NCBI GenBank assembly: GCA_002633005.1
Contig: NMRA01000028.1
Location: forward strand, 953,556 to 1,017,555
DNA: 64,000 bases
Direction of reading: 5' to 3'
From: Phoronis australis
Lineage: Eukaryota > Phoronida > Phoronidae
The notes beneath the pieces were generated by a model. It was not told where the DNA came from and made no database searches. It saw nothing but the letters and a program-made list of their open reading frames with translations. Both the position numbers and the translations under genes were made by a program. This document shows positions 1 to 22,295 of this stretch, in pieces (positions within the stretch are counted from its first letter, which is position 1; each line of letters begins with the position of its first letter).

Positions 1-1064
1 TGGCGGAATTCCCAGCAACTGATAGGAGTGTCCAAACGAGATAAAGCATCAGCATTACCATGATGACAACCCTGGCGATACTCAATCAACATGTCATACT
101 GACTTAACTCTTCCAACCACCTGGCTAATTGACCCTCGGGATTCTTAAAATTAATTAACCATTGTAGACTACTATGGTCTGTACGAACCTTAAATGACCT
201 ACCCAATGAGAAGTGTCGAAATTGTCTCGTAAAACGAATAATAGCCAAAAGTTCCTTGCGGGTAGTACAGTAACGACGCTGTTCAGGAGTCAGAGAAACA
301 CTAGCATAGGCAATAACCCTCTCCTTCCCCTCCTGAATCTGCAGCAAATTACCACCTATGGCCACATCAGAAGCATCCGTATCCAAAATAAACAAATCTT
401 CCCTAGTGGGCAACGCTAGAACTGGAGGAATAACTAGACAATTCTTCAAGCTCACAAAAGCCACCTCCTGTTCCTGAGACCAAAAGAAATCAACTTTGCC
501 TGTTAGCACATACAAAGGAGCAGCGATTTCAGCAAATTTATCAACAAATGATCGGTGGTAATTTACCAACCCCAAAAACCGCTGGACCTCTCTAACATTT
601 GATGGTCTAGGCCAATCCTGAATGACTTTAATATGTTCCTGATTCATAGACAAAGCATTTCCATCTACCAAACGTCCCAAAAACTCGACTTTAGAATGGA
701 ACAGAACACACTTCTTGGGCTTTAACTTGAAGCCAAACTCTCTGAGACGTAAAAATACTTGACGTAAATGAATAAGATGGGTCTTAACATCTACTGACAT
801 AACTAGAACGTCATCTAGATAAGCCAAAACTGAATGCCATAGAAGACCATTCAAAATATGATTAATAACCCTGGAAAAAGTCGCAACTGCACCCTTACAA
901 CCAAATGGAAGTCTGAGAAAATGAAAAGTTCCGTAACGAGTAAGGAATGCTGTTTTTTTCCTATCCTCTTCTTTCAACTTCACTTGCCAATAAGCAGAAT
1001 TAGCATCCAACTTACTGAAAACTTTTTTCCCAGATATAGCGGCAAAGCAATCATCAGCTAATGG
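1..1064 (-). CDS. Retrotransposon pol: reverse transcriptase and RNase H (partial)
   Basis: This frame continues directly from the amber codon at 1065-1067 and stays open to the window edge, about 354 codons. It carries the catalytic YLDD motif of reverse transcriptase around 810-821. The RT thumb/connection follows, then an RNase H start with a DTDASD motif around 366-383. The enzyme would copy element RNA into DNA in cytoplasmic particles. No further stop or frameshift was seen on reading through. RNase H ends and integrase should start beyond position 1. Because the stop precedes it, this part could be made only by readthrough or in a sister copy that lacks the stop. Confidence 0.85.
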
Positions 1065-2189
1065 CTAAGGGTAATTGTCAGCCTCAGTAATGGCGTTAAG
1101 CGCTCTGAAATCAATGCAGTATCGTAATTTGCCATCTCGTTTCCGAATAATAACGGGATTCGAGGACCATTCAGAAACCGAAGGTTCTATAACACCAGCA
1201 TCTAACATTTTCTGAATATGCTCTTTCTCCTCACCGGCAAAAATTACTGGAGTACGTCGTAATCTAGTCTTACATGGAGGCTTATTCCCAGTATCAATCG
1301 AATGCTCCATAGCTGTAAAATTACCCAGGTCAAATTCAGAAGCAGCAAAAACGTCCTGAAATTCAATCAACAATGATTGCAACAACGAGGAGTCATTCTG
1401 AGATAAGAGCTCCTTAGAACGATCATACAGCTCAATCAAATGTTCTGGTAATATTGAATCATCTAAACCATTAACTTGGTTTACCCGCGGAGCCACCAAC
1501 CAATTTGGCAATGTAGAAACTACTTCACATGCTTCCGCTACAACCTGGCCAGCAGACAACGTCAAATGGTGTTCACTAAGGTTTAACAAAAACAAACGGC
1601 AAGGACAACCTTCCGAGTACAACGCCTCTAAAGCAACAAACGAATCACCAACTGACTGCACCAGGAATTTATCTAAAGGACGATCCAAAATACCATCAAT
1701 CAGAACAAATGAATTAGGTGGTAAACTAACTCGTCGACATAACTTAATTGGTACAGAAACTTCCTGCAGATCAACTTGTTTATCAATAATTGGATATGAG
1801 AGACCATCCAACAACAGGGAGCCCGAATCTAAGTCAACCACGGCTCTATACTTATAGAGAAAATCCAAGCCCAACAACAAATCATCAACAATGGGCGCTA
1901 CATAAAATTGACTTTCAAAAACACTACCCTGTATATGCAACGACATACTCTCCGTGAGAGCGGATGTAACCAACATGTCTCTACCGGCCATCCTAACATC
2001 CAAATTACTAAGTAAACAAGGTTTCTGTATCCAAGACTGAAAAACTTTATCAGAAAGGAGCGACACTTGAGCTCCCGTGTCAACAACTGCTAACAACTTT
2101 TCACCATTCAACTCAACTGGAATGTGACACAACAATCCTGTTCCCGAGTCATTAACCATTTTCTCGTTACTAGGGGACAACAAATTCAC
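1065..2189 (-). CDS. Retrotransposon pol: aspartic protease and N-terminal RT, ends at amber stop
   Basis: This 374-codon frame contains a retropepsin-type aspartic protease with the VDTGAQ active-site motif around 2068-2086. After a spacer comes the start of the reverse transcriptase fingers, with the typical SEWSSNPVIIRKRDGKLRYC segment and CIDFRALN near 1090-1160. It ends in TAG directly after the conserved NYP, a place where RT normally continues. Its frame is -1 relative to gag, which fits a gag-pol frameshift strategy. The position given as the start is only where the track opens; pol has no obvious ATG of its own. Confidence 0.85.
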   Translation of the reverse strand: MNLLSPSNEKMVNDSGTGLLCHIPVELNGEKLLAVVDTGAQVSLLSDKVFQSWIQKPCLLSNLDVRMAGRDMLVTSALTESMSLHIQGSVFESQFYVAPIVDDLLLGLDFLYKYRAVVDLDSGSLLLDGLSYPIIDKQVDLQEVSVPIKLCRRVSLPPNSFVLIDGILDRPLDKFLVQSVGDSFVALEALYSEGCPCRLFLLNLSEHHLTLSAGQVVAEACEVVSTLPNWLVAPRVNQVNGLDDSILPEHLIELYDRSKELLSQNDSSLLQSLLIEFQDVFAASEFDLGNFTAMEHSIDTGNKPPCKTRLRRTPVIFAGEEKEHIQKMLDAGVIEPSVSEWSSNPVIIRKRDGKLRYCIDFRALNAITEADNYP

Positions 2190-2269
2190 ACGACTCCTAG
2201 CAACCCTAACATGAGACTCACAATTATCCTCAAAATTCTCAACATGAATCTTATCAGAGGCCTTAACTC

Positions 2270-3862
2270 CTAACTTCGACTGGATCGGGGATCGACCTCT
2301 CTCCTCGATCCTGGACGGTTTAAATCTACTTCCTCCGAGGAGTTACCGGAGACCGTCGAACAAGCCTGATCACTATGTCCATAACCTTGACAGATTCTAC
2401 AAGTTACTGTTCTATTAGGACAATTGTCCGACAAATGCCCTCTACCCTTACAGGAGAAGCAGTAACGTTGTCTTCCAGAACTGGTTTGTCTGCATTCCCT
2501 AGCAATATGCCCAATCTTGTTACACCGATAACATCTGATTTTGCCTTTACTGCTGTTGGGTTTTTTAGGAGAAGTCTGACCCTCCTGATCTGGAACCGTC
2601 TTATCAACCTTTGTTTTAGAGGGTTGACTGTGCCCCTGAACCTGTCGCACAACAAAGTTACCTTGGCGAGGGCCAAACACAGCGCGTTTACTGTGGCGTT
2701 GCCAATGTGCCCTCTGCACCGCCTCATCCATCGATAAGGGGAGTGGATTTGACAATGAGAACGCCAAATCCTTATCACTCAACCCATGACAAAATCTAGT
2801 TACAGCCTGAACATGGGCATAACCTTCACCCACATCAGCGAAAGCTCTAGTAGCTAAGTCCAAAATCCTATCAGCCCATTCAAAATCAGATTCTTGGGGT
2901 TCTTGTCTAGCGCTTTGGAATTCTAACTTATGCGCCTCAGGCAAAAAGGATTTCCCGAACCTACGCTGTAGACATGACTTAGCATGATCAAATGTCAAGG
3001 TCGGGTAACGCTTAATCAATGAAGACAGGTATTCTTCAGCCTTTTCATGCATACACAACAACAATAAATCAACTTGATTTTCAGGGGACACATGATGTTG
3101 ACGAAGGAATATCTCAAACTTGGTCACAAAAGCCGACCAACTAGTCTTACCATTATAAGACAAAGTCTTCGGAGGATCTCTCCAACCTGAACTAGTTCTA
3201 GGCAACCTAAACTGTGTCAAAGGATTAACCTCTGCATACTGATTATTCATGTGACCAACTGTCGGTTCTGATATCACTGAGGGACTTGCCCTATAAGAGC
3301 CTGGATTAACAACTGAACTATTTACTCTTGGTGGAAGGCCAAATCTATCAACATAAGGAGTAAAAACCTCCTGGGGTTCAGTCTTAATACCTTGTACAAA
3401 CTTAGGTACAGGTCTCATCAACCCTGGCTTAACATCAGCTACTCTAGTAGTTGTAGAAAACGTAGTCACACATGGGGCAGGTTTCCCTGAAATGCTACTG
3501 CCTGCAACAGTGAAAACCGGCTTATGTTCCCGAACTATCTTTGGTTTACTGGCACTCACCGCTCTCTCTTCCCCTTCTTTAAAAGCAAAGGACGGCTTGT
3601 TAGTTATAGCGGAAACTGACTGCGCCACTACCGGAGAAGATTGAACGAATCCTAGTCTCGAAGGAAGGTCAAATCTTTCACTACTAGATATTCCAGGTGA
3701 AAACCTCTCCAAAGATGGCATAGAATCACATTCTCCAACTTCATCAACAGTAATTCTCTCTGAACAAGTTGTTACAATTTGAGACAACTCAAATTTTTCA
3801 ACTAAATCTTGAGCAGCCACAGTAATGGCAGATACAAAGTCCCGGATGAGACTAGACGCCAT
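2270..3862 (-). CDS. Retrotransposon Gag with three CCHC zinc knuckles
   Basis: This 530-codon protein starts at an ATG on the minus strand after a leader of roughly 150 nt downstream of the primer-binding site. The N-terminal half is low complexity and Ser/Pro/Val rich. The middle has a retrotransposon capsid-like stretch (WSAFVTKFEIFL, followed by CLQRRFG). The C-terminus has three zinc knuckles, CYRCNKIGHIAREC, CFSCKGRGHLSDNC and CRICQGYGHSDQAC, which would bind element RNA. Gag forms the cytoplasmic particle that packages the RNA. The frame is intact. The smaller open frames on both strands inside it are shadows. Confidence 0.9.
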   Translation of the reverse strand: MASSLIRDFVSAITVAAQDLVEKFELSQIVTTCSERITVDEVGECDSMPSLERFSPGISSSERFDLPSRLGFVQSSPVVAQSVSAITNKPSFAFKEGEERAVSASKPKIVREHKPVFTVAGSSISGKPAPCVTTFSTTTRVADVKPGLMRPVPKFVQGIKTEPQEVFTPYVDRFGLPPRVNSSVVNPGSYRASPSVISEPTVGHMNNQYAEVNPLTQFRLPRTSSGWRDPPKTLSYNGKTSWSAFVTKFEIFLRQHHVSPENQVDLLLLCMHEKAEEYLSSLIKRYPTLTFDHAKSCLQRRFGKSFLPEAHKLEFQSARQEPQESDFEWADRILDLATRAFADVGEGYAHVQAVTRFCHGLSDKDLAFSLSNPLPLSMDEAVQRAHWQRHSKRAVFGPRQGNFVVRQVQGHSQPSKTKVDKTVPDQEGQTSPKKPNSSKGKIRCYRCNKIGHIARECRQTSSGRQRYCFSCKGRGHLSDNCPNRTVTCRICQGYGHSDQACSTVSGNSSEEVDLNRPGSRREVDPRSSRS

Positions 3863-4007
3863 TATAGGAAAAACACGTGGAACTACTCCAGAACACCCCC
3901 AAAGAATGCGTGGAGTGACAGGGGAGACCCCTCAGTTAACTTCAAATCAAAATAATCGAAGATATCAAAACAAATGCAAGAAAGCCAACAAAGTAAGCAA
4001 CTAATTT

Positions 4008-4021
4008 CACGTTGGGTGCCA
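4008..4021 (-). promoter_or_regulatory. Retrotransposon primer-binding site
   Basis: On the minus strand the sequence TGGCACCCAACGTG lies a few nt inside the LTR. It starts with TGG, as expected for complementarity to a tRNA 3' end, and resembles the lysine-type binding site of other retroelements. Assignment to a particular tRNA is inference. Confidence 0.6.
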
Positions 4022-4027
4022 AAAATG

Positions 4028-4465
4028 TGTTGTGAACCTCTGCTAAAAGTTCAGTCAGGCCCCTTATAGGTTAACTCATTAGGGCCGGCGCTCACCTGCA
4101 TTTTTATCTTTCGTCTTCTCTCTTAGTCTTCAGACACCTCTTTCTAGCTCTGCAGAACACTAACTAACTAATATCTACACACGAGGGCTACCCGCATAAC
4201 CCAAACGAGGCTGTCACCTCTGAGCATAGTGACCCGGAACTTCCGGAGTTCACTACAGACTAAATGAATGATTTTTGGTATCTCTGCATTCCTCAGACAT
4301 CTTGCTATCCGTACATATCCACTTCATGACCCTCAATTACTTCGATTTATAACTACGCTATTCCGAACTCGGTCCACTTAAGCCACGCGCATTGTGAAAT
4401 CGGCAGCCATTTCAGGGAACTTATTATACCAAGTGCCATCTATCGGCGATCTGCTATCTACAACA
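4028..4465 (-). repeat. Long terminal repeat (the 5' LTR of the minus-strand element)
   Basis: A block of 438 bp is bounded by short inverted ends, tgttgt at the left and acaaca at the right. It ends immediately before the primer-binding site on the element's strand. The partner LTR is off the window, so the exact borders and the target-site duplication cannot be confirmed. An open frame on the plus strand across its right edge has no recognisable product. Confidence 0.6.
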
Positions 4466-4895
4466 TGCGCTGTTCCTTTTTCATCAGTCAACGTCATTGG
4501 TCGATTTTGTCAATTATTAACGTCATCGTTATTAATCATCGTTATGTCTGCTCTCGTCATCACCTTCATCATCTCTCTCGCCATCTTATCTGTCATCGTC
4601 ATGTGTTGTTATCGTCGTCCATGAGACGAGTACCGACATGTATAGTTTGTCAAATGGGTGAACTTAATAGTAAAGCAAGTTAATTTACTAGGCCTATATT
4701 GTGTAGTGTCTCAAACATCATCATATGGCCCTGCACCGTTGTCACTCGTCCTTTACGTTACTGGTGTCATCACTGTCATTGTCTAGGTTGGTCTAAGTTA
4801 CCGCCATGATCATTTTTTGGTTTATGTATTGATCACATGATTGTATTTGAATTTCTATTTAGTTTGGTAAGTGAAACAGTCCAATTGGGAAAATG
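4466..4895. other. Spacer without a recognised gene
   Basis: This stretch includes a simple-sequence-like tract rich in cat/cgt triplets around 4500-4620. That tract produces two overlapping spurious open frames on the plus strand. I see no family resemblance and no clear element ends. Confidence 0.6.
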
Positions 4896-4921
4896 TGGGT
4901 GGCCCTTAAAAGGGCCGTTGG
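4896..4921 (-). terminator. Histone-mRNA-type 3' stem-loop
   Basis: On the minus strand a 6-bp stem GGCCCT/AGGGCC encloses the 4-nt loop TTTA. It is preceded by CCAAC and followed by ACCCA. This matches the metazoan histone 3'-end element (CCAAA, stem, four-base pyrimidine-rich loop, stem, ACCCA) at essentially every defined position. In histone mRNAs this structure is bound by SLBP and replaces the poly(A) tail. It sits about 20 nt after the stop codon of the transposase frame, the distance and orientation expected for a 3' processing signal. No convincing purine-rich U7-binding element follows. That it works here is inference. Confidence 0.7.
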
Positions 4922-4941
4922 GGGGTATCAGTCAGTACCGC

Positions 4942-5499
4942 TCAAGGCGTCTGATACTGCGACCACTGAGATAAGTGCAACAGCACGTTGTTGAAGGCGT
5001 CTTTGGCTGTTCTTCCATAGTGCAGACGCCACATAAATTCGTCCAAATATTCTTTTAGCTTGTCGTCGTTTGCCCTACACATGGACTTGAACCTGCGTTT
5101 TGCGTTCTTCCAAAAGCATTCGACGTGATTGGTGTGGGCACCTGTGATCAGATCGACGAAGTTCTGATTGTGATTCACTGTCTGGTGTTGATATGGAGGA
5201 TTCACTGGAAGGTTCACTATGCCATTGTATGCCGCCCACATGTCTGAGTGCACAATAGACCCTGGTGCCATACAACGCTGTATGATGGGCAGCAGTTTCT
5301 GAGCGGAACGATCTGGAACAAATTCTAAAAATCCGAAAGCCTGGGCTGGCCAATAGCCCCCAAACGCCCACCGCTTGGGTACAGGGTGGCCGACGTTATT
5401 TATTCTCCACGCCATCAAAGTTTCGTCGATCTGTACTACGATACCAAGACCGCCGACCTGTCTTGGATTCGCTACCAGGTGGTTACTACTTCTTTTTTT
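4942..5499 (-). pseudogene. Merlin/ISXO2-like DDE transposase, 5'-truncated
   Basis: The frame encodes an ISXO2/IS1595-type DDE domain typical of animal Merlin transposons. The three catalytic acids are visible: D in VQIDET, D in HSDMWAAY and E in HTNHVECFW. The flanking GGYWPAQAFGFLEFVPDRSA block is family-typical. The frame is closed upstream by TAA at 5500-5502. The only in-frame ATG (5413-5415) lies after the first catalytic acid, so the N-terminal zinc-ribbon/helix-turn-helix part is missing. The transposase would cut and paste its element, but this copy looks inactive. No terminal inverted repeats were identified. The histone-like stem-loop lies just downstream. Confidence 0.8.
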
Positions 5500-5502
5500 T
5501 TA

Positions 5503-7498
5503 GTCGACCGACTATTTTGTTAGTAAAAGTTTCACATCGTCAAGAATTCGAACCCCCCCATATTGAAGGCTGGATGCGCACATGATCCAGTAACATCGGT
5601 TTTATTTTTGAGTTTTAATACTTCACGTATTTACAACCAACTTAAGTGTGGCAATGGCAAATTGTAAGAAATGTGTACAATTTATCAGTAGTCGCTGTGC
5701 ACCCTTTATGTTACAGTCTCTGTACTTTGGCCATGAAAAGAACATTTTGCCCTTTTTGGACGCGCATATACACTGAACAGACCCATTACTACTAGTCAAA
5801 TTGGGCGCATGTGATTTTCTCGTGGCAAAACATAGGCAAAATGTGACAAAACACAGGTGATAATTGCTTTGAATCCGAGTACCAAGTTTGGCGGTGACAC
5901 TCAGGCCGGAAGGGAGTGAAATTAAGCTGATGCACTGAGGTCACCAGTGCCAAACCTCCCACAAAAACCAGTCCGCATGAAAAAAAGTGAGGTGCACTAC
6001 CTATGATAAAGGTGGTACTGAAGTGGGTGCAACGAAGGTCTGTAGTGGAGGGGAGAGGGAATTTGTGTGAACTTTCCACTTTATATTATAGATATGGTAA
6101 CCATTGCCATATTAAAATTATTAAAAATTGAACCATTCTTTGGTGTAAAACAAAACGCTTAAATTCTGATGAGAGGCATGTTTTGAATATGGGCATTTCC
6201 ATCCACGGATGTAGCACCATCTAGCAGTAACCTGACAAATGAATTTCTACCTCAACGAAGGGCTGTTGTTGCAGTAAGACGGGTTATTGTCAATCACAGC
6301 AATGTCGCTTAAGTAAAACGATGTTGGGCACGGTGTAGAACTTTTCAAATATAGAGTATTTTGTGAATATGTGTTTATATAGATGTAAAGATGTAACAAT
6401 TTTTGGCGACTTAATCAACTCGATGAGTAACATAAGCAGATCACCTGACACAATTATTATTATGATTAAAAAACAGACAATCACTGCACAAATAAAGAAG
6501 TTCATGTTCATCGTCAAGATACAATAAGCTGATGTCTAGTGAATAGACGAACCGTTGAATGAAGATGAACTTTTTTATTTGTGCGGCGATTGTCCGTTTT
6601 TAAATCTTACTGTGGCCAAAAACTGATGTAATTATTATTACGAGTTGTTGAGAGTGCACGGAATAGAAAGTATGGCAGGACCACTTGAATTTGAGGTTGA
6701 AATTATCAATTTCTTGTGACCCTTCACACTATGAACTCTTTCCAGATGACACCCTGACAACATAAATAATGCTAACTAATGACAGCAGTGGCAACAACTA
6801 ATTAACCATTTAAAACAAAGGTCTTGATTTAAACAGTATAGAACAGTAGCAGTGAAAAGTTTTCAGTGATGATTTTATTAGCAGTTGATGAAATGTCTTT
6901 GTCCAACAGGACTAGAAGTTTTAAGGCCCTTATATTATATGTATTTTTCTCCATCACCACAGACGCTAGTTCCACCTGTTGGTGAAGATTATTTTTGACT
7001 GGTCATCCTGTCACTTGTTGTCCAATAGCAGAAACTACACATTGTGTTTTCTCTTTATCAGAACATGAGTGTGAAACCTTTATACCGTAATCTATTTTGC
7101 CGTAATAATCTTATCGATAAGCTAACGTTCTGTGCTGAGTATTCTTTCATCCCTGTTGTGTTGTAAAAGTTATTGAAATTTGATTGACATTCCAGTAGAA
7201 CTTTCTTTCCCCCAGAATTTGTGCTACATAATCTGCCCCCGTGACCTCGTTGCAGCAGCTGATGTTTGACCTAGTTATACTCTTATCTGAGGTGACTAGC
7301 TCTGATACAGCCCCCTGACTGCCTTGTAGTCAGCAGTCTGTGAGTGTGCAAGTCAGCTTGCAGTTGAGTCTGTTGGTTTTACTCTGAAAACTTGAAAACT
7401 TCAGCTACTGGTATTTGGACTTCTAGTCCTAGCAATTTGCATGTTGTTCTGGCTTGAGAACATTGTTTTTTCTCAAGTGCTCCCCGAAAAGCTTGCAC
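5503..7498. other. Intergenic region upstream of HARS
   Basis: No gene is recognised. It holds a palindromic repeat at 6461-6608 and otherwise AT-rich sequence with only small spurious open frames. The HARS promoter and 5' UTR must lie at its right end, but no core-promoter element could be called with confidence. Confidence 0.6.
6461..6608. repeat. Imperfect palindrome (inverted arms about 45 bp)
   Basis: The left arm, about 6461-6512, contains acagacaatcactgcacaaa. The right arm, about 6555-6608, reads as its inverse with several mismatches. About 45 bp of spacer separates them. It probably comes from a small foldback or MITE-like element. No target-site duplication was defined. Confidence 0.55.
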
Positions 7499-20735
<13,237 letters not shown>

Positions 20736-21533
20736 TGTAGGGGGCGCTGTAGTTGTGCTTCAGTGATTGTGATGTCCCACTCAGCACTGTGGAGGCTTTT
20801 TGATTCTGGAGGTCGTTGTTCACAATCTCAATATTATTTATTTCTGTCATTCTACATATGAATTGTGTGAAATCAGTTTTCACTGCAGGTTGGTTTATGG
20901 CAGAGTACGTCATCAATCAATCTACAATGTCAGTCGACAATATCTGAAGTTTTCTTCTGCTTACGTTTCGCTGGCGCTCACAATTGAAGTCGGAAATTTC
21001 TGAGGTTGAGATTACATGTAACGCACTGTTTTGTAAAACACTGGAAAATCCAGGAATTTAAGTGAGACAATTAAGGTCACATATACCAGTTATCCAAGGG
21101 TGGATGTTCAGTTCAACTTTCAGAATCACAACATTCATTCAGTCTCACTTCAACCTAGTTGATAAAATGTAATAGGAAAATCAGTTATGGAAAATATAAG
21201 CAAGCAACTAAGAAATGAGGACTGTACATAATTGTTGTTCTGTCAGAGCAGAGAATGATGAATGCTAAAACGGCAGCAAGTCATTGTTGTTCGGTCAGAA
21301 AATGTCTCGACCGTTTTTGAAATCTGTGTTACATTTCAATTGTAAGAGGATATCCCTTTGCAGCGTTTGTTATGACTTTTATGCTGACTGCTATTTATTA
21401 TCAAAAGTTCTGCGGTAAACACTGATCGGCAATGATACTAAACACAGGCTAGCTATGAACCCACCTGAAGTATATGATTACTGGCCACTTGCAATAGTGC
21501 TATTACTTACTGATGTCTGGCAGCTGATTTCCA

Positions 21534-21539
21534 AATAAA
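21534..21539 (+). promoter_or_regulatory. Candidate poly(A) signal of HARS
   Basis: A canonical AATAAA lies about 800 bp after the HARS stop, directly before the reverse-strand signal of the opposing gene. It was chosen because I saw no earlier forward-strand AATAAA after the stop. Use of this site is inferred. Confidence 0.55.
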
Positions 21540-21562
21540 ATTAATACAATGTGACACAAAAT

Positions 21563-21568
21563 TTTATT
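21563..21568 (-). promoter_or_regulatory. Candidate poly(A) signal of MYCBP2
   Basis: TTTATT on the plus strand reads AATAAA on the minus strand, about 730 nt after the MYCBP2 stop. The cleavage site would fall near 21545, inside or next to the end of the opposing HARS transcript. Confidence 0.55.
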
Positions 21569-22295
21569 TTATATATTATGCTGAATCACATGTTGCAATC
21601 AAGCAAAACAAAACTGTTGAGAATTTAAGGAACAATTAAAATGACAAACGGGGTTTTGCAGTTGATAAAGCAGAAAAGCAGTGCATTAATCGACACATAT
21701 ACAGTTGAGTCTGTTTATCGCAAAACAAAGAGACTGAAAATAAAACAACACAAGCCATGCATAACGATTTCTTGGAAATAGCGCTAGAAATCAAAACCGT
21801 TGCATGATCCTAACACAAAACAATTGCTGAACTGTTAATATTCAGTCCAATTCTATAAATTAAGCACAAAACAGTAGTAGCACTAAACAATGGATAATTA
21901 CTGGCAACAGGAACAAGTTGTCATTATTGCTTGAACAGTGGTACAATTATCCAGCCAGTGTAAGTAAGACCTTAACTATGTTCATATAGTTCAACTTTAA
22001 CAGCAGTTAACACAACAGATATGTCTCTTCAATACTGTATTCTCTAACATGTACAGGTGTGCACTCCAAACAAATGAGTGGCAAGAAATAGAATAAAACT
22101 GTTTACACAATGCACAAACTATTCTCCACACCATGTGCACTTGTGAACGTACACATTAAAAGGTTCCATGAGCCACCTTTCAACACTGATGCACTCCAAT
22201 GAATGCAGAACCTGCAAGAATGTGTGCACTTTCCTACACATTCTGGGGGCAAACTCCTTCAGATGCGTGCGGCTGGATGCTGTACATGTACCCTG

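Larger units (their letters stand above)
1..4465 (-). mobile_element. Ty3/gypsy-like LTR retrotransposon, 5' part
   Basis: Read on the minus strand, the order is LTR, primer-binding site, gag, then protease, reverse transcriptase and RNase H. This is the Ty3/gypsy arrangement. Integrase and the second LTR would lie beyond position 1 and are not in the window. The coding part is open except for one amber codon at 1065-1067, so the insertion is probably young but may not be functional. Assignment to Ty3/gypsy rather than BEL/Pao rests on gag, protease and RT style and is inference. Confidence 0.85.
20736..22295. other. Tail-to-tail 3' UTR region of HARS (+) and MYCBP2 (-)
   Basis: This is non-coding sequence between the two stop codons. 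It holds a forward AATAAA at 21534-21539 and a reverse one at 21563-21568. If these are used, HARS has about 0.8 kb of 3' UTR and MYCBP2 about 0.75 kb. The transcript ends would then meet or overlap by a few bases. Open frames here on either strand look spurious. Confidence 0.65.

Noticed and set aside
4394-4683. Two overlapping small plus-strand open frames with hydrophobic or His-rich products
   Set aside because: They derive from a cat/cgt-rich low-complexity tract beside the LTR.
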